Of a stretch of 64,000 bases of DNA, positions 37,360-45,981 are shown one piece after another. The translations under genes and the position numbers were made by a program. Where the stretch lies: the NCBI RefSeq assembly GCF_013374115.1, contig NZ_AP022673.1, forward strand, positions 1,702,501-1,766,500. Reading direction: 5' to 3'. Position 1 is the first letter of the stretch. Every line of letters begins with the position of its first letter. The stretch is from Sphingomonas sp. HMP9 (lineage in GTDB: Bacteria > Pseudomonadota > Alphaproteobacteria > Sphingomonadales > Sphingomonadaceae). Below the pieces are notes generated by a model. The model searched no databases. It had not been told where the DNA came from and worked only from the letters and a program-made list of their open reading frames with translations.

Positions 37360-38534
37360 ATCGCTCTCCCTGAAGATTGTGTCGGCGCTCGCGCGCCGAT
37401 CGGTCGCGGCTGAACGCCCGCATTGGTCATCACCACCGGCTCGATCCGACCATCGACGGCAAAAATCATCCTGTCGATCGCGATCTGCCGATGTTCGCCG
37501 CGATCGGTGTCGAGCGGACGCCGGTGATAGGCGATGTACCAGTCGTCGGTACCAGGCACGTTGACGACCGAATGATGCCCCGCCCCGCGCGCGATGCGCA
37601 GGTCCTGCGACAGGATCTTGCCGCGCGGCGTGAACGGCCCGGTCGGTCCAGGCCCGGTCGCATAGGCGACGCTATAGTCCGGACCGGTCCAGCCGCCCTC
37701 CGACCACATCAGATAATAGACGCCCTTGCGCTCGATCATGAACGAGCCCTCGACATAGCCGGGCGGCGTCACTTCCTTGTATGTCGAACCGTCCGCGAAC
37801 GGCAGGATGCGCTTCAGGTCGGGGCTCAGCCGGACGACGTTGCAATGCTTCCAGCCGCCGTAGAACAGGTAGACCTGACCGTCATGGTCGCGAAACGCGA
37901 ACGGGTCGATCGGTTGCGCGCCGTTGTGGAACGCGCCGACCAGCGGCTTGCCGATCGCGTCCTTGAACGGACCGCCGGGCCGATCGCTGACCGCAAGGCC
38001 GATCCCGCCAAGCTCGGCATCGCTCTGAATGTCGTTGGCGCTGAAGAACATGTAATAGCGGCCGTTCGCCTGGATCACCGACGGCGCCCAGATCGCATAG
38101 GCCGCCCAGCCTGCGTTCCGCACGTCGAACACGTGGTCGTGCTTGGTCCAATGCACCAGGTCGGGTGACGAGAACGCATTGAAGAACGTCTGCATGCCGT
38201 AGGACGGCCGCACGGTCTTGCGCTGTCGGGCGAGCTTCTGCGCGGCCGAGAAACGACTGGTGACGTCGGGCTTGCCGTAATGATCCGAATAGGTCGGATA
38301 GATCCAGTAGCGACCGGCGAACACGCGGATCTCGGGATCGGCATACCAGCCGGGGACGATCGGGTTCGACGCACTCGCCAGCCCGCACATCATCAGCGCG
38401 GACGCGGTCAGCGCGATGCGTATCCCGCGCCGCCCGTGCGTCTCGCCCGCCCCCGGTGACGCGGCACTGCGAGAAAAGGGCGGGTAGCGCCGCGAAGGCG
38501 CTACCCGAGCGAGGAGACGATCATACCAGCTCAT
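37356..38534 (-). CDS. GH43 family glycosidase
   Basis: This 392-residue five-bladed beta-propeller enzyme has visible GH43 residues: the general base Asp in PGWYADPEIRV, the pKa-modulating Asp in PIDPFAFRD and the general acid Glu in YVEGSFMIER; HHSVVNVPGTDDWYIAYHRR is also typical. These enzymes act on arabinosides, xylosides or galactosides, so its presence suggests a branched target glycan. The ATG at 38534 overlaps the receptor stop as TGATG, but a terminator-like hairpin lies inside the first codons and the signal peptide (RIALTASALMMCGLASA) begins only at residue ~38. A start nearer codon 48 is possible. Confidence 0.8.
   Translation of the reverse strand: MSWYDRLLARVAPSRRYPPFSRSAASPGAGETHGRRGIRIALTASALMMCGLASASNPIVPGWYADPEIRVFAGRYWIYPTYSDHYGKPDVTSRFSAAQKLARQRKTVRPSYGMQTFFNAFSSPDLVHWTKHDHVFDVRNAGWAAYAIWAPSVIQANGRYYMFFSANDIQSDAELGGIGLAVSDRPGGPFKDAIGKPLVGAFHNGAQPIDPFAFRDHDGQVYLFYGGWKHCNVVRLSPDLKRILPFADGSTYKEVTPPGYVEGSFMIERKGVYYLMWSEGGWTGPDYSVAYATGPGPTGPFTPRGKILSQDLRIARGAGHHSVVNVPGTDDWYIAYHRRPLDTDRGEHRQIAIDRMIFAVDGRIEPVVMTNAGVQPRPIGARAPTQSSGRAM
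38474..38506 (-). terminator. Terminator-like hairpin after the receptor, inside the GH43 5' end
   Basis: GGGTAGCGCC and GGCGCTACCC pair perfectly (10 pairs) around a 5-base loop. On the minus strand the stem is followed by GCCCTTTTC. It starts 28 bases past the TonB receptor stop. It could cut transcription so that the receptor is made in excess over the enzymes. Confidence 0.6.
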
Positions 38535-41500
38535 CAGAAGTTGAACGACACGCCCACATAGGCCCGCCGTCCGAAATAATTCCGGTACGTGAAGCGGTCC
38601 TTCGTATCGTTGCCGAGATGGCGGCTTTCCTCGGCCTTGGTCAGGTTGATCACCGAGGCGGTGAGGTTCAGCCGGTCGGTCAGCGCATACGCCGCGTTCA
38701 GATCGACCTGCGCATAGGGATCGGTGTATTCGTTCAGGCCCGACTGCAACCCGCCGACGACCTCGCCGCGCCGGTTGTACGATGCGCGCAGCAACACCTT
38801 GCCGTGTTCGTAGAAGACCGACGCATTGACCTGCGTCTTGGCGCTGCCGACCAGAGCGGACGAGCCGACCTTCTGGCCATCGAGCGTAACGTCCGCCACC
38901 GAGGTGTCGTTATAGGTGAAGTTGACCTGCGCCCCGAGACCGAAGGACAGCGTGTGCTGCGCGTACAGCTCGACACCCTGCGACCGCGCATTCGATCCGT
39001 TCGCGACGGTCGAATAAGGCTGGATCAGCTGCTGCGTTCCGTTGACGTCGCGCGTGACGTTGAGGACCAGCGGCACCACGAAATCGGAGACGTCCTTGCG
39101 GAAGAAGGTCGCGCCAAGCACCGAACCGCGGTGGAAATACCATTCGATGCCCAGATCATATTGCCACGCCGAGAACGGATTGAGGTCCGAATTGCCGCCG
39201 CTGCCCGACCAGCCGGCGAACTCGCCGAACTGGCCGCGATCGAACGCATAGGCGTCCGAGCGGAAGGTCAGCGACCGCTGCGACCCGAGATTCTCGAACG
39301 ACGGCCGCGCGATGACCTTGGCGACCGCGCCGCGGACGAGGAGATCGGAGGTGACCTCGTACGACACGTTGAAGCTCGGCAGCCAGTCCGTATAGGTCTT
39401 CGACTGGTCGGCGCGCGTGTTGACGATCGTCTCGCGCACGCTCAGCGGCAGGACCTGGCAATTGCCGTCGGGGCCCAGCGGGCGGTTGGGATCGCTCGCG
39501 CCGCCGGGGCCGTTCACGCAGTAATCGTTGAGATATTGCAGCCGGTCGGAGGTGTTGCCCGACTGTTTCGTGTTGGCCATGCGGAGGCCCACGTTACCGC
39601 GGAGACCGCCGGTTCCGAAGTTTACCTGCGCATAGCCGGCGAAGACCCGCTCCCCCAGGGCGTAGACGAAGTCGGGCTCGTACACCCGCACCGCCTGGCC
39701 GTAGGTCGAGTTCAGGTACTTCAGATATTCGTCGAAGTTGATGCCGGGCACGACGTTGGCGTTGAAGCCGCCGTTGATGTTGCCGATCTGGTTCGCGTAG
39801 AAGAATTCGGGCCGGGCAACCGCGCCGGCGGCAGTATCCTGATAACGGAGCAAGGTCGCCGGATCGGCATACCAGTCGTTGCGACCCGTCTCGCGGCCGA
39901 TCTTCAGGTCGCGCCATTTGCCGCCGATCTGCACCGATTTCAGGAAACCGTCGAAGCGCCGCGTCAGGTCGAGCTGCGCATAACGCTGGCCGAGGTCGCT
40001 GTTGACGAAGCTCGAGTTGGTCGAGCCGACGTCGATCTGCGCGATGCCGTTGCGGATGTTGTTCTGGATTTCGGGCGAGAACTCAAAATTGGCGATGCCG
40101 TTCGCGATGTCCCAGTTGCTGACCAGATTGCCGTTCTGCTCCTGTCCCGGTGTCGTCAGGCGCGGCTTGGCGGCGGCGCTGAACCGCACCGACGGGCCAC
40201 CGCTCGACTTGGTCTTGCCGAGTTTCAGGACAGCATCGAAACGATCCTGGCTGTATTTGACTTCGGTCTCGAACGTGTTCGAAACCTGTTTCTCACGGCT
40301 GTAGGTACCGGCGATCTGCGGCGTCTCCATCGTGCACGGCGTCGCCCGCGCAAGACAGCCCGTCCCTGCCGCCGGCACTGCGAAGTTCGCCGACTGGAAG
40401 ATCGTACCGCTCTTGTCGAGCGTCGCGCCGGTGAAGAAATTGTCGTATCCCCATTCCGGGATCTTCAGCATGTTCGAGGTGTAGTTGCTGGAATAGCCGA
40501 ACCGGAAATAGTTCGCGGTGACGGTAACCGCGTCGAACGGCTTGAACTGCGCGGTCGCCTGGATGCCGTATCGCTCGCGCTCCTGGTCGAACACTTCGGC
40601 GTTGACCGACTGGGGCGCCCAATAGCCCGAATAATGCGTGCCATCGCGCGCGGTCGTGCCCTGGCCTGGCCAGTAGGAGATCGCATCATTGTTCGCGAAG
40701 GTCTTGCCGTCGACATCGGTCGCGGGCTTCAGGACATTGCCCTGGGCATCGCGGTCGCTCCACCACAGCCAGCTCTCGGACGAACTGCGCAATTCGCGGT
40801 TGGTGCGCTTTTGCCAGACGCCGCCGACCAGCAGGCCGAACGTCTCCTCCTTGTTCTTCCACGACACCTGTCCGCCAAGCTGCGGCTCGTACTTCTCGGT
40901 CGTATCCGAATACGTCCCTTCGGCGGAAACGAAGCCGGACCACGCAGGCACGTCGAACGGCCGCCGCGTGTTGAGGATGATGGTACCGCCGACACCACCC
41001 TCTTCGAGGCGCGCCTCGGGTGATTTATAGACTTCGGTGCTGGCGATGAAGGTCGAGGGCAGAAGTACGTAGTTGAACGACCGCTGCGGCTCGCCACTGT
41101 CGGCGCCGGCAAGGAAGTTACCGTTGAGCAAGGTAAGTGTCAGGCCCGACTGAAGCCCGCGGATACTGACGCGGCTCCCCTCGCCGCCGTCGCGCGTGAT
41201 GACCACGCCCGGCACGCGCTGCAACGCATCGGCGACGTTCTTGTCGGGGAACTTGCCGACGTCTTCGGCCGTGATGACGTCGACGAAGGCGTTGGCTTCG
41301 CGCTTCTGGGTGAGGCTCTTCTCGATCGAGCGACGATAGCCAGTGACGACGATGTCCTGTGCTGCATCCGGAGCGGCATCCTGCGCCGATCCATCGGGTT
41401 GCGTCGTGCCGGCGGTCTGGCCAGACGGCGCCGTAGCGGTCGAGGCGGGCTGCGCCTGGTCGGAGGAAGCCGCGCTCTGCGCTGGCGCAGGGGAAGGCGC

Positions 41501-41632
41501 AGGGGAAGGCGTGGCCTGCTGTGCCTGCGCAGCACCGGCCAACGCCGCAGTAAGACTGACCGTCGCCAACAGGAACGACAACGGACGACGGCGACGCGCC
41601 ATGCTCGAGCACGATTTTAAGCTTACGGTCAT
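38534..41632 (-). CDS. TonB-dependent receptor of the mannosidase locus
   Basis: This 1032-residue outer-membrane receptor is of the sphingomonad sugar type. The signal peptide ends near AGAAQAQ (~40). A Pro/Ala/Gln-rich spacer of ~60 residues leads to DIVVTGYRRSIEKSLTQKR, the TonB-box region. The plug follows: DVGKFPDKNVADALQRVPGV, SRVSIRGLQSG and EEGGVGGTIILNTRRPFD. This plug set is typical of receptors for oligosaccharides in Caulobacter and Sphingomonas. The C-terminus ends VGVSFNF. GAGGAAAG precedes ATG 41632. It heads the operon of GH43-GH92-GH125-GH92. Confidence 0.9.
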   Translation of the reverse strand: MTVSLKSCSSMARRRRPLSFLLATVSLTAALAGAAQAQQATPSPAPSPAPAQSAASSDQAQPASTATAPSGQTAGTTQPDGSAQDAAPDAAQDIVVTGYRRSIEKSLTQKREANAFVDVITAEDVGKFPDKNVADALQRVPGVVITRDGGEGSRVSIRGLQSGLTLTLLNGNFLAGADSGEPQRSFNYVLLPSTFIASTEVYKSPEARLEEGGVGGTIILNTRRPFDVPAWSGFVSAEGTYSDTTEKYEPQLGGQVSWKNKEETFGLLVGGVWQKRTNRELRSSSESWLWWSDRDAQGNVLKPATDVDGKTFANNDAISYWPGQGTTARDGTHYSGYWAPQSVNAEVFDQERERYGIQATAQFKPFDAVTVTANYFRFGYSSNYTSNMLKIPEWGYDNFFTGATLDKSGTIFQSANFAVPAAGTGCLARATPCTMETPQIAGTYSREKQVSNTFETEVKYSQDRFDAVLKLGKTKSSGGPSVRFSAAAKPRLTTPGQEQNGNLVSNWDIANGIANFEFSPEIQNNIRNGIAQIDVGSTNSSFVNSDLGQRYAQLDLTRRFDGFLKSVQIGGKWRDLKIGRETGRNDWYADPATLLRYQDTAAGAVARPEFFYANQIGNINGGFNANVVPGINFDEYLKYLNSTYGQAVRVYEPDFVYALGERVFAGYAQVNFGTGGLRGNVGLRMANTKQSGNTSDRLQYLNDYCVNGPGGASDPNRPLGPDGNCQVLPLSVRETIVNTRADQSKTYTDWLPSFNVSYEVTSDLLVRGAVAKVIARPSFENLGSQRSLTFRSDAYAFDRGQFGEFAGWSGSGGNSDLNPFSAWQYDLGIEWYFHRGSVLGATFFRKDVSDFVVPLVLNVTRDVNGTQQLIQPYSTVANGSNARSQGVELYAQHTLSFGLGAQVNFTYNDTSVADVTLDGQKVGSSALVGSAKTQVNASVFYEHGKVLLRASYNRRGEVVGGLQSGLNEYTDPYAQVDLNAAYALTDRLNLTASVINLTKAEESRHLGNDTKDRFTYRNYFGRRAYVGVSFNF

Positions 41633-42000
41633 CAGACTTTCCTCTTCCTCGTGAGGATGCCTGCGCCCCCTCACTTACCCCTGCGAATAGCGCGCCTGCC
41701 CCCCGTTTTCGGTTGGGCCGTCCGGTTGAATCGGATCCTGTCGGCGTGCAGTCTCGACGCCCCTAATTGCCAATTGTAAAAGCAAATTGTCAAATAGATT
41801 GTTACGCTAGTTTTGGACCGTTACGGTCGTGCCTCGACGAATACCCGTCGCGACACCGATAGTCTGAGCGAAGACATCGGAAGGATTCAGGGCTTCTCTT
41901 GTGGGGTCGCGCGCAAACGACGACAGCCACCGCCTCGGCGACGCCAGGCGAACGGGGGTCCTTCAGGCGAGGATAGCGGTGCCGAATCCGGCGCGCGGCG
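41633..42000 (-). promoter_or_regulatory. Promoter region of the mannosidase operon
   Basis: This 368-base gap contains an AT-rich core. TTGACA (41788-41793) and CAATTA (41764-41769), spaced by 18 bases on the minus strand, make a fair housekeeping promoter. The same core carries CAATTG and CAATTTG words that could be ROK-regulator sites. No gene is seen in the rest. Confidence 0.45.
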
Positions 42001-43200
42001 TCAGTCCGCCGACGCGCCCGAATCCTTCCAGAGCGCCGCGGCCTTGGGCAGCAGGAAGTGGCTGAATGGCAGGATTGCCGCACCGACCGCCGGCGCATCC
42101 TCCGACAGTGCGGCACGACGAACCGGCGCGATCGCCGGAGCATCGGTCGCGTCCCGGATAAGATCGTTCACGCGCTCCGCCACCCGCTCCACCAACCGGC
42201 TCGGCAGGCGCCCGCCGATCAGGATTACCGCCGGGTCGATCAGGCAGTTTATCGCGTCGAGCGGCGTGCAGAGCGTGTGCGCCGCCCGCTCGATCCATTC
42301 ATCGAGGCAGGTCTCGACGTCCGGTGCCCACGCCGCCTCGTGTAGCACCTGTCCGATTTCGAACCCCGAATGTGCCAGATGCTCGGCAAGCCCCGAGAGC
42401 GAGACGAGTTTCTGTACGGTTTCGCGCCCTCGCTTGCCGCCCCCGGCCGCCATGAACCCCAGCTCGCCGCTGCGCCCGTGCGTGCCGCGCACATACGCGC
42501 CATCGGCGACGAAACCGCCGCCCAGTCCCGACGAAACGAGGATGTAGAAGAAACTGCTGTAATTCTGTCCGAAGCCGAGCTGCATCTCGCCCATTGCTGC
42601 GGCGGCGGCATCGTTCTCGACGAACACTGGCAGCGACAGCGGCTTTTCGAACAGCGCCGCCATGTCGATCCCGTCCCATGCCGCATAGGCCGCCGGGCGT
42701 CCCGGCATCGCGACCAGCGCGAGGTCATCGGGTCGCGCCACGCCGATGCCGACCAGCTTGGCGGGATCGACCTTCGCACTTTTCAACATCGCGCGGACCG
42801 AGCGGCGGAAGAGATCACGGACGTCGTCGGGCAGCGCGAAGCTGATCTCGATCGACTTGCGTGCGAGGATCTGCGCGAGGAAATCGACCAGCACGATCGT
42901 GATATGGTCGCGGTCGATGTTGACGCCGATCGAATAGCACGCGTCGGCCCGGACGACGAGTTTGGTCGGCGGTTGCCCGCGTCCCCCGCGGCGCTGCCCC
43001 GCCTCCTCGATCATCCCTTCCTGCAACAGCCGCCGCGTGATGTTGGCGATCGCCGGCCCGGTCAGCCCGGTGATGCGCGCAAGATCGATCCGCGTCAGCG
43101 ATCCGCCCAGGCGGATGGCATGCAGCGTCACGCGCTGGTTGTGATCGGCGGCGCGCTCGAGGTTGGTTCCCGACAGACGCGGCGGCGTTTGCAGTGTCAT
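42001..43200 (-). CDS. ROK-family transcriptional regulator
   Basis: This 399-residue NagC/Mlc-like protein has an N-terminal winged helix (LTRIDLARITGLTGPAIANITRRLLQ, ~35-60). The sugar-kinase-like domain has VGIGVARPDDLAL, VENDAAAAAMGEM and SSGLGGGFVADGAYVRGTHGRSGELGF. The usual ROK zinc motif CxCGxxGCxE is absent: after GELGF the sequence is MAAGGGKRGRE. It lies between the mannosidase operon and a divergent GH92 gene and probably represses both until a sugar such as mannose or mannobiose binds (inference). Confidence 0.85.
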   Translation of the reverse strand: MTLQTPPRLSGTNLERAADHNQRVTLHAIRLGGSLTRIDLARITGLTGPAIANITRRLLQEGMIEEAGQRRGGRGQPPTKLVVRADACYSIGVNIDRDHITIVLVDFLAQILARKSIEISFALPDDVRDLFRRSVRAMLKSAKVDPAKLVGIGVARPDDLALVAMPGRPAAYAAWDGIDMAALFEKPLSLPVFVENDAAAAAMGEMQLGFGQNYSSFFYILVSSGLGGGFVADGAYVRGTHGRSGELGFMAAGGGKRGRETVQKLVSLSGLAEHLAHSGFEIGQVLHEAAWAPDVETCLDEWIERAAHTLCTPLDAINCLIDPAVILIGGRLPSRLVERVAERVNDLIRDATDAPAIAPVRRAALSEDAPAVGAAILPFSHFLLPKAAALWKDSGASAD

Positions 43201-43398
43201 GCGGACCGATCATCCAGGCTGGAGAAAAGAACACGAAGCCGCCACCCGCCGCGACGTCGCGACTTCGGTACTGGCGATGAAGTGATCCCGCGATTGCGAA
43301 GGCTTGGCAAGCGCGTACTCTTGGCGCTCCGTGAACGCGCAGTGTCTCGCCCAGGTCTGAAGACCATCCCGTACACCCCCCCCGCTTCCAAACTGTTC

Positions 43399-43429
43399 GT
43401 TTGAATTATCCAATTTGATGTTCTAATCC
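43399..43429 (+). promoter_or_regulatory. AT-rich promoter and possible ROK site before the third GH92 gene
   Basis: TTGAAT (43401-43406) and TAATCC (43424-43429) are 17 bases apart. CAATTTG inside the spacer is shared with the promoter core at 41764-41793, on the same strand relative to the regulated gene. The rest of the 302-base gap shows no gene. Confidence 0.4.
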
Positions 43430-43502
43430 ACTTCTGCGGTTGCGCAAGAGCTGGCGATGAAGCCAGTCTGACGACCGAACGAATAGAGGGGATGCGCGCG
43501 AC

Positions 43503-45908
43503 ATGGTTCATTTGGCACCGGGCATGATCTCCCGCCTATTTCGCTTCGAACGGGTAAGCTCGAAGTCCATCGTCCCGCGATCGTGCCTCATGGGTGCGCT
43601 GCTCACCACGATGCTCGCCGGCCCTGCGTTCGCGCAGGAATCCGCCAGCCCAAGCGACGCGGTCGATCCGTTCATCGGCACGGGCGGCGAAGGGCATACC
43701 TTTCCGGGCGCCGTCGCGCCGTTCGGCATGGTGCAGTTGTCGCCGGACACCGACACCTCGTGCGTGATCCGCACCTGCTATGGCCACGCCGCCGGCTATC
43801 GCTTTGACGATCCGACGATTGAGGGGTTCAGCCACACGCATTTTTCGGGCGCGGGCCATTCCGACCTCGGCGACATCCTCGTCATGCCGGTATCGGGCGA
43901 CACCGTGCCGATGGACCCCGGCACGCCCGCTGCCCCCGGCTATCGCTCGCGCTTTTCGCACGCCACCGAGGTCGCCACGCCGGGCTATTACGCCGTCACG
44001 CTCGACGGGCCGGGCGTACGCGCGGAAATGACGGCGGGGACGCGGATCGGCGTGCATCGCTACGCCTTCCCCAAGGGCAAGGCCGCGCACCTCGTGGTCG
44101 ACCTCCGGTCGTCGCTCTACAATTACCCCGGCAAGATCCTGTGGTCGGGACTCCACCTGCGCGACGACGGCGTGCTCACCGGTTTCCGCGAGACGCGCGG
44201 CTGGGCGCCCGGCCGCAAGCTCTATTTCGCGATGCGGTTCTCGGCGCCCCTTATCGGCCACGCGCTGGTCAACCGCGAGAAGGACATCCCGTACAAGGGG
44301 TTCCAGGGCCCGGGCCGCGGCAGCGATGCCTTGGCGGAGAAGCTCGGCCAGGCACTTGAAGCGCGGCTCGATTTCGGCCCGCTCGACGCTCCGCTCGAGG
44401 TGAAGGTCGGGATCTCGGGCGTCGACGAAGCTGGCGCGCTCGCCAATCTCGACAGCGAGCCCGGTGGCTTCGACGCCGTCCGCGCCAGGACCGGACGCGA
44501 TTGGGACGCCGCGTTGGGCGCGGTCCAGTTCAAGGCCGCGGCACCGATGCGCCGTATCTTCGCGACCGCCCTCTATCACAGCCTGCTCGCCCCCAGCGTG
44601 TGGAGCGACAGCGACGGACGCTACCGCGGCCCCGACGACCAGGTCCACCAGGCGTCCGGCTTCACCGTCCGCTCGACCTTCTCGCTCTGGGATACGTTCC
44701 GCGCCGAACATCCGCTGCTGACGCTGATCCAGCCGGAGAAGACCAATTCCGACATCGTCCGCTCGCTGATCGCCAGCCAGCAGCACAGCCCTGACGGCAT
44801 CCTGCCGGTCTGGCAGTTCGCCGGGCGCGAGACGTGGACGATGATCGGCTATCACGCCGTCCCCGTCATCGCCGACGCGTATATGAAGGGCATTGGCGGC
44901 TTCGATGCCGACGCCGCGTTGCAGGCGATGGTCGCGAGCGCCGATCGCGCCGCCTATGGCGGGCTCGGCGAGTATATCCAGCGCGGCTACGTGCCGATCG
45001 ACAAGGAGCCGGAGGCCGCGTCGAAGACCGTCGAATATGCCTATGACGACTGGACGATCGCGCGGATGGCGCGCCGCATGGGCAAGACCGACATTGCCGA
45101 GCGGTTCGAAAAGCGCGCGGGCAACTGGCGCAACAGCTTCGACGAAAAGTCCGGCTGGCTGCGTGCAAGGCTCGCGAACGGCACCTTCCGCACCCCCTTC
45201 GATCCGACCGCGATCAACTACGGCTCCGACTATACCGAGGGCAATGCGTGGCAATATAGCTGGTTCGTGCCGCAGGATCAGGCGGGGCTGTTCCGGCTGC
45301 TGGGCGGCGATGCGAAGACCGTCAGGAAGCTCGACGCAATGTTCGACTTCGACAATTCGAAGGTCGACTACAGCCATGCAGAAGATATCGCCGGGCTGAT
45401 CGGCCAGTATATTCACGGCAACGAACCGAGCCACCACGTCGCCTATCTCTACAATTACGCCGGCGCACCGTGGCGGACGCAGGAGCGGCTCGGCCAGATC
45501 GTGCAAAGCCAATATGGCGCCAAGCCGGAGGGGCTGAGCGGCAACGACGATCTCGGCCAGATGTCCGCCTGGCTCGTCTTCACCGCACTCGGCTTCTACC
45601 CGGTCGCGCCGGGATCGAACGAATATGTCATCGGCCGCCCATTCCTGTCGCAAGCGACACTGGCACTACCCGGCGGCAAGCGGTTCGCGATCCGGACGGA
45701 CAATCTGTCGGACGCCAATCCCTATATCCGCTCGGTCACGCTCAACGGCACGCCCCTCACCCGCAGCTATCTGCGCGACGCCGAGATCCGCCAGGGCGGT
45801 GAACTCCGCTTCGTGATGGCCGCGAAACCGAACAAGCTCTGGGGCAAGGGCGCAAAGGCCCGCCCGTTCTCGTCCTCGACCGCCGCTTCGATCCCAACGC
45901 GCAATTAA
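43503..45908 (+). CDS. GH92 family alpha-mannosidase (3 of 3)
   Basis: This 801-residue exo-alpha-mannosidase has a signal sequence (SCLMGALLTTMLAGPAFAQ, cut near residue 44); ATG 43503 gives a long N-region, and ATG 43527 or 43590 would also allow export. Motifs in order are VDPFIGTGGEGHTFPGAVAP, GFSHTHFSGAGHSDLGD, STFSLWDTFRAEHPLLTL, acid segment DYTEGNAWQYSW, HGNEPSHH and base segment GNDDLGQMSAW. GNEP and GNDD are the standard forms, as in the first GH92 gene here. It is divergent from the ROK gene and followed by the ester hydrolase gene. Confidence 0.9.
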   Translation: MVHLAPGMISRLFRFERVSSKSIVPRSCLMGALLTTMLAGPAFAQESASPSDAVDPFIGTGGEGHTFPGAVAPFGMVQLSPDTDTSCVIRTCYGHAAGYRFDDPTIEGFSHTHFSGAGHSDLGDILVMPVSGDTVPMDPGTPAAPGYRSRFSHATEVATPGYYAVTLDGPGVRAEMTAGTRIGVHRYAFPKGKAAHLVVDLRSSLYNYPGKILWSGLHLRDDGVLTGFRETRGWAPGRKLYFAMRFSAPLIGHALVNREKDIPYKGFQGPGRGSDALAEKLGQALEARLDFGPLDAPLEVKVGISGVDEAGALANLDSEPGGFDAVRARTGRDWDAALGAVQFKAAAPMRRIFATALYHSLLAPSVWSDSDGRYRGPDDQVHQASGFTVRSTFSLWDTFRAEHPLLTLIQPEKTNSDIVRSLIASQQHSPDGILPVWQFAGRETWTMIGYHAVPVIADAYMKGIGGFDADAALQAMVASADRAAYGGLGEYIQRGYVPIDKEPEAASKTVEYAYDDWTIARMARRMGKTDIAERFEKRAGNWRNSFDEKSGWLRARLANGTFRTPFDPTAINYGSDYTEGNAWQYSWFVPQDQAGLFRLLGGDAKTVRKLDAMFDFDNSKVDYSHAEDIAGLIGQYIHGNEPSHHVAYLYNYAGAPWRTQERLGQIVQSQYGAKPEGLSGNDDLGQMSAWLVFTALGFYPVAPGSNEYVIGRPFLSQATLALPGGKRFAIRTDNLSDANPYIRSVTLNGTPLTRSYLRDAEIRQGGELRFVMAAKPNKLWGKGAKARPFSSSTAASIPTRN

Positions 45909-45981
45909 AGGCTGTCAGCGCGATTGCCCCCGCGCCCCGGTTGCGCCTAGCTTCGCCCCAACGCTTCCGGAGCCCGTTGCC

